Below are positions 11,702-22,619 of a stretch of DNA of 64,000 nucleotides, in pieces. Origin of the DNA: Bettongia penicillata ogilbyi (lineage: Eukaryota > Chordata > Mammalia > Diprotodontia > Potoroidae); NCBI GenBank assembly GCA_023548195.1, contig JAJHZJ010000531.1, positions 7,985,900-8,049,899 on the forward strand. The letters are read 5' to 3'. Every line of letters begins with the position of its first letter. The first letter of the stretch is position 1. The notes beneath the pieces are model-generated. The model was not told the origin of the DNA and searched no databases. It saw only the letters and a program-made list of their open reading frames with translations. The position numbers and the translations under genes are program-made.

Positions 11702-12330
11702 TTTTCTTTTTTTAACTTAATTTTATTTATTTTTGGTGTTCTACAATCACTACCATATAACTTAGATTTTTTTCCCCTACCTCCCCCTTACATCCCTCCT
11801 CCCTCCCCTAGATGGCATACAATTTTATATAGGTTCAACACATATATTCCTATTTAATATATTTTCACTATAGTCATGCTGTGTAGAAGAATTAAAATGA
11901 ATGGGAGAAATCATATAACAGACCAAAACATAATACAATGATCTGCTACATTCTCTGATTGAATTCCATAGTTCTTTCTCTGGATGTGGAAGGCATTTTG
12001 CCTTAAAAGACCACTGGGTACTTTTTTAAGTCCTTGCATTGCAATGAAGTTCCACATCCACTAGAAAAAAACTCTCGCACACTGTGGTCATTGCTGTGCA
12101 CAAAGTTCTCCTGGTTCTACTCCTTTCACTCAGCATCAGTTCATATAAGTCCTTCCAGGCCTCTCTGAAGTCTTCCTGTTCATCATTTCTTATAGCACAA
12201 TAGTATTCCACTACATTCATACACCATAATTTATTTAGTCATTCCCCAGGTGATGGACATCCCCTTGATTTCCAGTTTTTCATCACAACAAAGAGTGCTG
12301 CTATAAATCTTTTTGTATATGTGAGACCCT
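11702..12330 (-). mobile_element. L1 3'-end fragment, 5'-truncated
   Basis: A poly-T block at the left (reverse of the A tail) is followed by inverted L1 3' UTR and ORF2 C-terminus. On the minus strand, CCATCA..CTGGGGAATG.CTAAATAAATT-type sequence is seen near 12225-12265, and the frame 12220-12026 reads MNVVEYYCAIRNDEQEDF. It matches the plus-strand copy at 6080-6300. Only the 3' end was inserted. Confidence 0.82.
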
Positions 12331-12334
12331 TCAT

Positions 12335-12512
12335 AAAGGCTTATCTTCCTGAGTCCAAATTCATGTACTTATTAGCTGTAGGACAAGTCATTTAAACCTC
12401 TTTGCCTCAGTTTCCTCATCTGTAAGAGGAAATGGCAAAGCACTCTGTGGTTTTGTTTGCCAAGAAAATCTCAAATGGGGTCACAAAAAACGACATTTTG
12501 TTGAAAGCAAAA
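12335..12512 (+). mobile_element. Mar1-type tRNA-derived SINE, truncated
   Basis: Diagnostic phrases are present: ctgagtccaaattca, gcctcagtttcctcatctg, then tttgccaagaaaat and aatggggtcac. This is the marsupial CORE-SINE layout, with the tRNA-like head largely missing. Confidence 0.8.
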
Positions 12513-12529
12513 TTATGCAATGGTGGTGG

Positions 12530-12705
12530 TTTTTTGCCTTATAAAGGTCTTGTGATAAGAGGAAGGTGATGGATTTGGAGTCCACCTAGGTTTGAATCCT
12601 TGTTCTTCCATTTTCTCTCCATGTAATTTTCTCTCTATAAATTAAAGGAACCAAACTAAATGGTCTCTGATTTCCTTTCCAGCTCTGAATCTACAATGAC
12701 CTATA
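12530..12705 (+). mobile_element. tRNA-derived SINE with ggtctctga...ttccagctctgaatct tail
   Basis: The body reads ggatttggagtccacctaggtttgaatcc (B-box-like) and ends aaatggtctctgatttcctttccagctctgaatctac. The same tail type appears at 31130-31290, 62790-62935 and 63560-63720. Confidence 0.6.
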
Positions 12706-12764
12706 GCCATAACAGGGGAGAGTAAGCCTGAAAGGGGGATCCCAGTGGGAGAACCCTGGGTACC

Positions 12765-13228
12765 TGGGAAATGGAAGATACAAAGCAATCAAAGGAAAAG
12801 GAAAAGTACTCATGGCTACAAAAAAAATATAGCAACTTCCTTTTGGCAGCAAAGAACTGGAAACCAAAGGAGTGCCCATCAATTGAGGAATGTCTGAACA
12901 AATTACAGTGCATAAACACAATAGAATACCATCAATCCCCAAGAAATGACTAAAAGAATGGCAGAGAAACCTGGGAAAACATAGGAACTGAGGCACAGTG
13001 AAATAAGCAAAACCAAGATAAAAATTAATATGACAACAACATTGCAGAGACAAAGAACTTGGAAAGACTTAAGAACTCTCATCAGCAAAATGCCCAACTA
13101 GGATTCCTAAGGACCCAAGGCAAAGCATGCTACCCTTCTCCAGAGACAGGTGATGAATATGCTTTGCAGAATAAGATACATATTTTTGGACATGGCCAAC
13201 GTGGGAATTTCTTTTGATTTCCTCTGCA
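12765..13228 (+). mobile_element. L1 3'-end fragment
   Basis: It encodes the ORF2 C-terminus (LLAAKNWKPKECPSIEECLNK at about 12840-12900) and then 3' UTR (tttttggacatggccaacgtgggaattt near 13182-13210). It is cut on the right by half-L1 copy 3. Confidence 0.8.
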
Positions 13229-14269
13229 TATTTATTTATTTATTTGAATTTATTATTTATTTATTTAATTTTTTGCATTCATTTTCACAAATTTTTGGGT
13301 TTCAAATTTTCTCCCCTTTTATCCCCTCCCCCACCCCAATACCCCAAGCAATCTAATTTTCCCTATCTCCAATCTGCCCTCTCTTCTGTCATCCCTCCCT
13401 TCTCTTGTCTCCATCTTCCCTTTTCTCCTGTAGGGCCAGATGACTTTCTATTCCTCATTAACTGTATGTCTTCTTTCCTAGTTGCAACAACAATACTAAA
13501 CAGTTGTTCCTAAAACTTTGAGTTCCAAATTCTCCCCATCCCTCCCTCCCCACCCATTCCCTTTGGGAAGGCAGGCAATTCAATATAGGCCATATCTGTG
13601 TAGTTTTGCAAATGACCTCCCTGATAGTCGTGTTGTGTAAGACTAACTGGATTACCATCCCTCCTAACCTGCCCCTCATTGTTTCTCTTCTGTCTTTTGA
13701 TCCTGTCCCTCCCCAAGTGTTGACTTCAAATTGCTCCCTCCTCCCTTTGCCCTCCCTTCCATCATCCCCCCCCCTGCAATATCTCCTTCTCCCCCACTTT
13801 CTTATACTGTAAGATAGGTTTTCATACCAAAATGAGTGTGCATTTCACTCCTTCGTTTAGTCAAATGTGATGAGGGTAAACTTCTTGTTTTTTTTTTTTT
13901 TCTCAGCTCTCCTCTTTTCCCCTCCACTAAAAAAATCTCCTACCTGCCTCTTAAATGACATATAGTTACCCCCTTCCATTTCCCCCTCTTTCCTCCCACT
14001 ACATTTCTCTCTCACCATTTACCTTAATTTCTTTTAAGGTATGGTCCCATCCTATTCAGTTCAATCTGTGCTCTCTATCTCTGTATGTGTGTGCATGTGT
14101 GTATGTGTGTGCATGCGTGTACATGTGTATGTGTGGTCCCACCAACTACCCAGATACTGAAAAGTTTTAAGAATTAGAAATATTGTCTTTCCATGTAGGA
14201 ATGTAAACAGTTCACTTCTGGTAAGTCCCTTAAGACTTCTCTTTGCTGTTTACTTTTTCATGCTTCTTC

Positions 14270-15370
14270 TCATTCTTGTGTTTGAAAGTCAAATTTTCTT
14301 TTCAGCTCTGGTCTTTTCATTAAGAATGATTGAAAGTCCTCTGTTTCATTGAAAGACCATATTTTCCCTTGAAGTATTATACTCAGTTTAGTTGGGTAGG
14401 TGATTCTTGGTTTTAGTCCTAGTTCCTTTGCCTTCTGGAATATCCTATTCCACGCCCTTCGATCCCTTAATGTAGAAGCTGCTAGATCTTGAGTTATCCT
14501 GATTGTATTTCCACAGTACTGGAATTGTTTCTTTCTAGCTGCTTGCAAGATTTTTTCCTTGAGCTGGGAGTTCTGGAATTTGGCCACAATGTTCCTAGGA
14601 GTTTCTCTTTTTGGATCTCTTTCAGGTGGTGATCGATGGATTCTTTCAATACTTATTTTGCCCTCTGGTTCTAGAATGTCAGGGCAGTTTTCCTCGATAA
14701 TTTCATGGAAGATGATGTCTAGGCTCTTTTTTTGATCATGAGTTTCAGGTAGTCCCATAATTTTTAAATTGTCTCTCCTGGATCTATTTTCCAGGTGAGT
14801 TGTTTTTCCCATGAGATATTTCACATTCTCTTCCATTTTTTCATTCTTTTGGTTTTGTTTGGTGATTTCTTGGTTTCTCATAAAGTCATTAGACTCCATC
14901 TGTTCCATTCTAATTTTGAGAGAACTATTAAATTCAGTGAGCTTTTGAGCCTCTTTTTCCATTTGGCTCATTCTGCTTTTGAAAGCATTCTTCTCCTCAT
15001 TGGCTTTTTGAACCTCTTTTGCCAATTGAGTGAGCCTATTCTTCAAGGTGTTGATTTCCTCAGCATTTTTTTGGGTCTCCTTTACCAAGGTATTGACCCG
15101 TTTTTCATACTTTTCTTGCATCTCTCTCATTTCTCTTCCCAGTTTTTCCTCCACCTGTCTAACTTGCTTTTCAAAATCCTTTTTGAGCTCTTCCAAGGCC
15201 TGAGCCCACCCGCCACCCCCTTGGGGTGTCTGGGGTACTGAGGCCCCACCCTTCATGTCTTTCCCTGATGGCAAGGATACATCCTCGTCATCAGATCCGA
15301 AGGTCGGGATCATTTGCATTTGTTGGAAAAAACTCTCTATAGTCTTGTTTTTCTTCCCTTTTCTAGGCAT
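14270..15370 (-). CDS. Half-L1 ORF1 protein, 366 aa, intact
   Basis: This is an uninterrupted frame from ATG at 15370 to TGA at 14270. The N terminus is basic (MPRKGKKNKTIES). Residues about 55-200 are heptad-rich and E/K/Q-rich, a long coiled coil expected to trimerise (EEKLGREMREMQEKYEK, KNRLTQLAKEVQK, NAFKSRMSQMEKE). Residues about 195-290 are the RRM-like RNA-binding part, starting NRSRRDNLKIMGLPE. The rest is the C-terminal domain (PRNIVAKF, ARKKQFQYCGN, TQDLAASTLRDRR). The length suits L1 ORF1p. L1 ORF1p packages element RNA in cytoplasmic RNPs. The start was chosen because the same MPRKGKKNKT start is found in copy 2. Expression is unknown. Confidence 0.9.
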   Translation of the reverse strand: MPRKGKKNKTIESFFQQMQMIPTFGSDDEDVSLPSGKDMKGGASVPQTPQGGGGWAQALEELKKDFEKQVRQVEEKLGREMREMQEKYEKRVNTLVKETQKNAEEINTLKNRLTQLAKEVQKANEEKNAFKSRMSQMEKEAQKLTEFNSSLKIRMEQMESNDFMRNQEITKQNQKNEKMEENVKYLMGKTTHLENRSRRDNLKIMGLPETHDQKKSLDIIFHEIIEENCPDILEPEGKISIERIHRSPPERDPKRETPRNIVAKFQNSQLKEKILQAARKKQFQYCGNTIRITQDLAASTLRDRRAWNRIFQKAKELGLKPRITYPTKLSIILQGKIWSFNETEDFQSFLMKRPELKRKFDFQTQE

Positions 15371-16180
15371 TTTACCAGCCAGTTACTTGACTTCTGAGAT
15401 TCCTTTCCACCCCCGCCTGGATCTGCCCAGCTAGTGCTTGGCCTCTGAGATTCAAATGGGCTTTCCGCGGCAAGCTTTAGTTCTGGGGCTGGGGTGGGGG
15501 CAGGACTGCCTCCCAGGCTCAGCTCCCTCAGGGGCTTTCTGCAGAGACTTTCAGGAATGGAGCGGGTGGGGGCGGGGTGGGGGGCCCGCCTCCCAGGCTC
15601 AGTTCCCTCAGGGGCTTTATGCAGAGGCCTTCAGTAATAGAGCGCGGTGGGGGCAGGGCCGTCTCCCAGGCTCAGCCCCTCCAGGACGTTCATTCAGAGA
15701 CCTTCCGTAATGAAGATCCTGCCTGCTGCTGGGGGATTCCTGAGTCCTGGGCCGCTGCCGCCTCCGCTGCCGCCCACGCCTCTGCCACCGCCGCTTCCTC
15801 CCGAGGGGGCCCGAGTCACGGAGACGCCCTGCTCCCCCTCTCATCCAGCCCAGCCTTCTTTCTCACTGACCTGTAGCTTCTGTGGGCGGAGGGATTTTCC
15901 CGGCTGCTGGAGCTTCTCTGTCTGAAGCCTGCTCAGGTCAGCTTCTCTGGGGCCACGGCCAAGGCCTCGCTGGGGTGGGGTCCGCTTTCCGGAGTGCGGC
16001 AGACCCCGGGGACGGCTCTTCAGGGCTCTCTGGCACGGAAATCTCTTCCACTCCGTTTCTGCACAGCTTGTATTGACTCAGAAGTTATGGGGGTCTCTTT
16101 TTACATTAATTCTATGGGCTTTGGTTTCGGAGCTTGTAAAAGTGCGTCCTTCTACTCTGCCATCTTGGCTCCGCCCCCCC
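15371..16180 (-). promoter_or_regulatory. CpG-rich 5' UTR of half-L1 copy 3 (presumed promoter)
   Basis: An island of about 0.8 kb, very rich in G and C (for example 15480-15680 and 15720-16050), stands out in an AT-rich neighbourhood. It contains many CG dinucleotides around 15740-16030. It lies immediately upstream of the intact ORF1. In L1-type elements this region drives Pol II transcription; activity here is inferred. The spurious open frames in it on both strands are by-products of base composition. Confidence 0.65.
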
Positions 16181-16631
16181 ATACTTGAATTCTTAAAGAA
16201 AAAAAAACCACAGCACCACATGGTGCTGTTAATTCTATCATGAATTCTATGAAACATTAAAAAAAAACCCAATTTATTCCAATACTACATAAAGAGTTTG
16301 GAAAAAAACAGGAAAAGAATTCCTTCTATGACACCTGGATTCTCATATTAAAGAGAGTCAAAAAAGAAAAAAGAAAACTATAGACCAATACCCTTAATGA
16401 ATATTGATGAAAAATTTAAAGATAAAATATTAGCAAGGAGATTACAACATATCACAAAAATTTATACAATATGACCAAGCTGGAGTTATACCAAGAATAT
16501 CAGTCTGGTCCAATATTAGAAAGACCATAGACATAATTGACCATAATAATAGCAAAAGTCATATGACTATGTTAATAGATGCAGAAAAACTTTAGAGAAG
16601 ACACAACACCCATTCCGGTTAAAACAAAAAC

Positions 16632-16674
<43 letters not shown>

Positions 16675-17218
16675 TAGGAAGCATAGGAATAAATGGAGCT
16701 TTCTTGAAAATAAGTAATATCTATCTAAAACCAAGAGTCAGCATAATCTGCAATGGCAATACACTAGAAGCCCTTCCATTAAGATCAGAGGTTAATCAAG
16801 GATGTCCATTATCACCATTACTATTCAATATAGTTCTAGAAATACTACCTATATCCATAAAAGAAACAAAAAAAAAAAGAAATAGAAAGAATAAGCATAA
16901 TCAAAGAGTAAACAAAATTACCACTTTTTGCACATAATAGGATGGTTTGTTTCAAGAGCCCTAGCCCTAGCCAAGTAACTAATGGAAACAATAGCTTCAT
17001 TAAGTTGAAAGCTATGAAGTAAAACTATATGAATCATTGCCATTGTTGTAGGTTACCAACAAAATCCAGCAGGAGGGGATAAAGAGAAATTCTATTTAAA
17101 ATAATTACAGATCATATATAACACTTGGGAGTCTACCTTCCAACACACAAGTATGAACATAATTTCAAAACACTCTTTATACAAATAAAGACAAATCTAG
17201 ATAACTGGATTATTAATT
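16181..17218 (+). mobile_element. L1 retrotransposon copy 2, ORF2 RT region (second segment)
   Basis: This resumes the L1 of 7920-8985. It encodes RT pieces: NYRPIPLMNIDEK near 16375-16415, and the palm box QGCPLSPLLFNIVLE near 16796-16842. A CA microsatellite (16631-16673) has expanded inside it. Stops and frameshifts are frequent. A Mar1-type SINE cuts it at 17219. Confidence 0.87.
16631..16673. repeat. CA microsatellite inside L1 ORF2 relic
   Basis: This is a perfect CA run of about 21 units. It follows an A/C-rich stretch, and the L1 coding homology continues on both sides. Confidence 0.95.
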
Positions 17219-17484
17219 AATATGGGAAGGTAGCTGGTATAGTGAATGGGCCTGGAGGCAGGAAGACTCCTCTTCCTGAGTTCAAATCCAGCCTCACTCA
17301 CTAGCTGTGTGACCCTGAACAAGTCACTTAGTCCTGTTTGCCTCAGTCTCCTCATCTGTAAAAAATGATCTGGAGAAGAAATAGAAAACCACTCCAGTAT
17401 CTTTGCCAAGAAAATGCCAAAAGGGGTCACAAAGAGTTGGATACTACTGAAAAATGACTAAATAGTATAAGATAATTAGAGAAA
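17219..17484 (+). mobile_element. Mar1-type tRNA-derived SINE, full length
   Basis: The tRNA-like head (ggtagctggtatagtgaatg, then gttcaaatccag as B box) is followed by the ctgtgtgaccctg core, cctcagtctcctcatctg, the tail tttgccaagaaaatgcc.aaggggtcac, and an A-rich end. The short direct repeat tattaatt flanks it (17211-17218 and 17485-17492). It was inserted into L1 copy 2 after that L1 was already fixed. Confidence 0.88.
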
Positions 17485-19184
17485 TATTAATTGTTCATGG
17501 GTAGGCCAACATACCTCAAGATGACAGGGCTACCTAAATTAATTTACTTACTCAGTGCCAGAGCAATAAACAACTAAAAGATTACTTTACATAGCTAGAA
17601 AAGAATAATAACAATATTTTTCTGGAAGAAAAAATATCAACATCAAGCAAATATAATTATTAATATCAAATGTCAATAATGTCAAGGAATTAATAAAAAC
17701 AAAAGTGGGAAGGAAGGGGTCCCAATAGTACCAGATCTCAAAAAAATATGCCAAAGTCATAGTCATATAAATTATTTGGTACCAAGAAAGAAATAGGGAG
17801 GTTGGTCAGTGGAAGAGAATAGGTAGAAAATAAACCAAATCAAAAGAGCACAGTCGTTTAGTTTGGTAAACATGACGATCTCAGCTATTGGGACAAGAGT
17901 TCACTATTTGACAAAAACTCTTGGGAAAACTGAAAAGTAGCCTGATAGAAACTAGGTATAGACTAACATTTCAAAACATATACAAAGACTAGCTCCAAAT
18001 GGGTACATGATTTAGACATCAGGGGTGATAATATAAACAAATTGGAAGACCATGGAAGAAATTACCTGTTAGGTAGAGTTCATGGCTAAACAGAGACAGA
18101 AAGGTACACAGGAGGTAAAATGGACAAATTTGGTTGAATAAAATGTGCACATTTATGCACAAGCAAAACCAATGCAAGTAAAATTAGAGGAAAAGTAGGA
18201 AACTGGAAAAAATCTTTGCAGCAGTTTTCTCTGACAAAAAGTCTCAGTTCTAAGATAAATAGGGAACTGATTCAAAATTATAAAATAAGAGCCATTTCCC
18301 AATCAATAAAAGGTCAAGGAAATTAATAGGTAGTATTCAGAAAAAAATTCAAGCTATCAATAACCATATAAAAATGCAGTAACTCACTAAAAATTAGAGA
18401 AATGTAAATTAAAACAATTCTAAGGTACTACTTCAAACTCATCAGATTGGTAAAATTGACACACACACAAAAAGATACAAAAAATGAAAATTATACCTTG
18501 CAGAAAGGATGTGGGAAAACAGGTACATTAATTCATTGTTGGTAGGGCTATGAACTAGTTCAGATATTTTTGAAAGAAATTTAGAACTATACTGTAAAAG
18601 CCATTAAACTGAAACTTTTGACCCAGAAATGCCACTGCTAGGTCTAGATCCCAAAGAGATCAAAGGAAAGGACCCACATGTACAAAAACATTTATGTCAT
18701 CTCTTTTTTGAGCTGGCAAAGAATTAGAAACTGAGGGGGGGTGCCCATCAGTTTGGAAATGGATGAACAGGTGATGGTATATGAACATGATAAATACTAG
18801 TATGTTATAAGAAATCATGAAAGGGATGGTTTTAGACAACCTGGGAAGACTACTATAAACTGTTACAAAGTGAAGTAGGCAAAACCAAGAGAACAATTTA
18901 TATAGAAACAACAAAATTAGAAATAAAAACCACTTTGAAAGACTTAGGAACCCTGATCAGTACAATAACCCACTATAATTCCAGAGGACTCTTGATGAAA
19001 CATTCTATCCACCTCCAAATAGAGAAGTGAGAGACTCAAAGCATAGATTGAGACTTTTTTTTTATGTGGGAATTTATTCTAAATAATTATTCATGAATTT
19101 TAGTTTTCTTTCTCAATGGGGATAGGAGAAGGTAGGAGGTGGGAATTCAGAACTGAAAATAAAATAAAATAATTTTTTTAAAAG
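17485..19184 (+). mobile_element. L1 retrotransposon copy 2, ORF2 C-terminus and 3' UTR (third segment)
   Basis: Decayed coding homology to the L1 at 1980-2435 and 5348-6300 continues (caaatgggtacatgattt near 17995-18013, gcccatcagtttggaaatgg near 18741). It then enters a 3' UTR with a poly-T block at 19052 and ends in aaaataaaataattttttta near 19160-19184. Confidence 0.85.
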
Positions 19185-19665
19185 GAGTCATATTTCTTGC
19201 ATACTTTTCCAAAAACAAAATAAGACATAGAAACATCAAAAAGAAGAAAAACTAAGAACCCATACAGAAAAGTAAAAATCAACTGAAAGAAAAATAAATG
19301 AGTTCCAATACAATTTTAACAGTACCAGAGAGCAATTTAAACACTAAATAAAACTACATATCGCACGCAATATAATAAATTATCCTAATTAGCCAGTCTT
19401 TGAAGAACTCAGTTATGCAACTAAAGAGGTGCCCTGTAAGAAGATGTGGAGTCCAGATGGTGTCACAAGGGAATCTTGCCAAACTTTGAAGTTACTCTTA
19501 TGGGATAAAAACAAAGAAAGATGCTGGACTTCTGAAAGTCCACTTTGGTGGCAAATATGAGGTTGATCCCCAAAAAGGAATAAAGTCAAAGTTAAGTTTA
19601 AAAAAAAAAGACCAATATTGTTAATAAATATTGGTGCAAAAATATTAAAAATACTTTGAAAAGAA
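19185..19665 (+). mobile_element. L1-type ORF2 fragment, heavily decayed
   Basis: Weak coding similarity to the RT entry region is visible (a SPDGVT..F-like stretch near 19450-19480 and PILLINIGAKI near 19611-19645). There are no intact frames. It could be another piece of an older L1. Confidence 0.5.
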
Positions 19666-19862
19666 TGATAAAGAGCCAGCCTCAAAGTTAGGAAGACCTG
19701 AGTTCATATCCTGTCTCTGATTCATACTGACTCAATGACCTTGGGTAATTTTAACCTCAGGTTCTAAGATTGTAAGTTGCAGAGAAGATGTGAACCTCCA
19801 TAGGTTCAGGGAATTTCCTCACTTGCTAATTTTCTATACCAATGAAACCATAAATCTGGTTT
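19666..19862 (+). mobile_element. tRNA-derived SINE with tttcctcac...gaaa.ca tail
   Basis: The head has gttaggaagacctgagttcatatcc (B-box-like). The body has gaccttgggtaattttaacc and gattgtaagttgcagagaag, and the tail is gggaatttcctcacttgc...ccaatgaaacca. The same layout is found at 21728-21865, 50215-50460 and 62115-62310. Confidence 0.65.
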
Positions 19863-20307
19863 CCCATCCCTACTAGGAAATGGAAGATGACAGTACATTT
19901 AAAAGGTAACCAAACTACAGATTATTAGGAATAATACAATTGTAGGAGATGTAAAGACAGTTCTACTGATATGTTTTTACTTGGTTAACATGTTTGCTAT
20001 AAGTTTTTATATATAATCTGTTTCTACTGATACTTATTATTTATAATTTTCAAAATTAAAACCAAAACAAACTACAGTTGTATATGCTCAGGGAGATCCT
20101 ACACAAGGTATTTCATGCACTTGGATACTTTGAAAGAATTTTTTAACCAGCCTTCTCTTTCTCCTATCCAACACTCTAATTAAGAATGAATGAAAAATAG
20201 AACATCTGTTACAAACGTGTATAGTCAAGGAAAACTAATTTCTTCACTGGCCATGTCCAAAAGGATATATACATACATGTTTGTATGTGTGTGTACACAT
20301 GTGTCTC
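19863..20307. other. No recognised feature
   Basis: This AT-rich sequence has no gene or repeat I can name. Confidence 0.5.
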
Positions 20308-20735
20308 ATTCTGCATTCTGAATCCTTTACCTCTCTATCAGGAGCATCTTTCAAAGCTAGTCCTCTGGAATCTTATTATACCATCAATTTCTAATTCTTG
20401 CAGAGTTGTTTGCCATTACAACACTGTTATGTGAATAATGCTCTTGTTTTTGTTCACGTCACTCTACCCTAATTCATACAAATCTTACCAGGCTTCTTTG
20501 AAACCTTTCCCTTTGTCATTTCTTGCAGGACAATAGTATTCTATCATAATTATGTACCATAACTTGTTCAGATTCCAATTGATGGTCACCTCCTCAAATT
20601 CCCATTCTTTGCCACTTCACAAAGAAATATACACACCTATTATATATGTAATACATTATATGATTATACATATTTTATAATATATGTAACTATAAATGAA
20701 TATTTTTGTACATCCTTTGTTTTGCTTAGGTCTAA
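20308..20735 (-). mobile_element. L1-type 3'-end fragment
   Basis: Inverted ORF2 C-terminal and 3' UTR phrases are present: ttcttgcaggacaatagtattctatca (reverse of the EYYCA region) and ccattgatggtcacctcctc-like at 20577-20600. The same region in better condition is at 12100-12270. An AT-rich simple-sequence patch interrupts it near 20640-20690. Confidence 0.7.
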
Positions 20736-21725
20736 TCCCTCCATTAATCTGCTCTCCCTCTAACGGCCCCCTTTTCCTTCTCCCCTTTCCTTCTTATATT
20801 CCTTTGGAGTGAAATGTATTTCTGCACCCACCTGTGGGTGTGTGTTCTTGCCCCCTTCAAGCAGTCCAGATGACAGTGAAGTTCAACTGCTGCCTTCTCA
20901 CCTCCTTATTGGTATAGATGTTTAAATTCTCTGATTATGTGAGGTTATTTCCCTAACCTTTCCCTTCTTGCTCCATATTTTTCTTCTTCCCTCACTTTCT
21001 GATTTCCTAAGAGCAGAACCCCCTCCCTCCTAGGGTGACCTATTCCATTTTTGACAGCCTTTTCTTTTAGTGGATCCTGCATGCCAGGAAACCTTCAGAG
21101 ACCTGCCTCTCTAGAGAAGTTGTACAAATGCACTGAATAATGAATTATCACTTGGTGTCCCTTCTACAGCCACTAGATGGGAGTAAGATATCAAACTAAT
21201 TTCAAACTGAGCCAGAACCAAGTATTTTTTTTTTTTATCCTCTGTTTAGAGCAGCTGGTGCCTCTGTGGTGCAATCTTGAAATAAATAGAGTGAGAGAAG
21301 AAAAGCATCTTTTGTCCTTTAGTAATGATTATGAGACATCTTGTTTACTGAACTCCAAAAGAGGCTTGCCACTGTCTCAGAATACAAACAAAGGAGTTTC
21401 TGGCCCTGGCAGCCAGGAAGGGGAAGCACCCTTAAAACTGTGAAGGTAGCAACTTCTCCTATAACTCTCAGACATGAATCTGGCAAGTGGTTATCCAGGT
21501 CACTGGGGTATCCTACGGGGGTCTTGGTAGAACCGGAAGAAGTGTACTTATTTAAATCACTTACATTTACTGGTAAAACACCATTCCTTCAGAAATGTTT
21601 GTCATATAAATTTTGGGGAAGAAACATTTGTCATATTTAAGCATCACTAGGAGCTGAAGGATAGCTAAGACTTTAGGTGACAGACTCAGGACTAGACAAA
21701 ACCTCATTATGACATATGGATCATG
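20736..21725. other. Mostly unassigned sequence; pyrimidine-rich first part
   Basis: Positions 20736-21070 are C/T-rich and may be decayed LINE 3' UTR on the minus strand, but the match is too weak to call. The rest has only short chance frames (88 and 99 codons near 21177-21640) without recognisable domains. Confidence 0.4.
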
Positions 21726-21727
21726 AT

Positions 21728-21865
21728 TTAGTGAGTTCCATAAAGGGCTGAAATTGGAGCCCTGGGTTCAGATCCCACCTCTGACACACGCTTATGACCC
21801 TGGAGAAGTCTGAGATTATGAATTTTAGATGCAGAGTGGCTCCAAGTCTGGAAGGCTTAATTAAA
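21728..21865 (+). mobile_element. tRNA-derived SINE fragment
   Basis: It contains ggagccctgggttcagatccc (B-box-like), cttatgaccctggagaagtctgag and gattatgaattttagatgcagag, matching the SINE type seen at 19666 and 50215. Confidence 0.55.
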
Positions 21866-22619
21866 TGCAGGAATATGGGTTGAGATGGAAGATGATTTCT
21901 CACAACAGATCTGCTTAGAATTTTGTTTATGTCATTCTTACATCTTTACCCCCCTTTCATTTGTGTGAGAAAGAATCTGTGGGGGGAGGGATGCAGTAAG
22001 TTGAGGAAAACCCTGGGATCCCAAACCCACATAGACTTTTAGTGGTTTGTTGAATGGCAGCCCCTAAAAATGACTAAGAAGGGAGACCGATTGACAATCG
22101 GGAAGTTAAAAGGGACTTTGTAACCCTGAGTTGAATAGAGGTCTGGGATAGAACCATTGTTCACCACGATCAGGAAGAATAATGTCTAAAGACAAACCAT
22201 ATGTCTGTGGACTTTACTTAGTAGGATGGCTATTCTGTGTTCCAAAACAACCTGGGTCTCGGGAAATAATAACTCTATCTGGAGAGAAAAGTCACACAGA
22301 GCTGAGACTCTGGAAACTGACTGATTCCCCTCTTTAATGGAGAGTAAGCAACTAAGGGCTTCTTAAGGATCTGATGACCAGTTATATAAAGGACCTGCCT
22401 CCCTCACTGAAAAAAAAAAAAAAAAAAAGAAAGCTAAAGCTTAAGTCTCTGGGCTCTAAGCTAAGAGAGAGATGATAGAGCATACTTCCTCTATGGGAGA
22501 GGCTGCATATCAGATGAGGGCCACTTAGGGCCAGCGAAAGTTCCATACAACTTACATGCCCAACAAAGCAACATTCTGATGGGGAAAGAGACATGCACCT
22601 GGTGTTACCATCTGTTACC
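21866..22619. other. No recognised feature
   Basis: This is sequence of mixed composition with a poly-A run at about 22410-22430. I see no gene, LTR pair or known SINE. It may be unique intergenic or intronic DNA. Confidence 0.45.

Larger units (their letters stand above)
13229..16180 (-). mobile_element. Half-L1 (HAL1-like) element, copy 3, full length with intact ORF1
   Basis: The element is inverted. The tail at the left is atttatttattt-rich (about 13229-13275). The pyrimidine-rich (on the plus strand) 3' UTR runs to 14269, ORF1 is intact at 14270-15370, and a CpG- and GC-rich 5' UTR ends at 16180 with the inverted ccatcttggctccg motif at about 16161. No endonuclease or RT is present. Intact coding capacity and a preserved 5' UTR make it the youngest-looking half-L1 here. 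Mobilisation would need L1 ORF2p in trans (known for the class, inferred for this copy). Confidence 0.9.

Noticed and set aside
14795..15241. 148-codon plus-strand frame
   Set aside because: It is the antisense shadow of the intact ORF1 on the minus strand.
15438..16076. Several GC-rich open frames on both strands (up to 99 codons)
   Set aside because: They overlap one another in the CpG-rich 5' UTR of half-L1 copy 3. Low stop frequency follows from GC content, and the homologous 5' UTRs do not keep them.
17219..17484. Possible tRNA gene in the SINE heads (A and B box-like sequences)
   Set aside because: The tRNA-like part is fused to a SINE body and tail and cannot fold as a complete tRNA. 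The same holds for all other SINE heads here.
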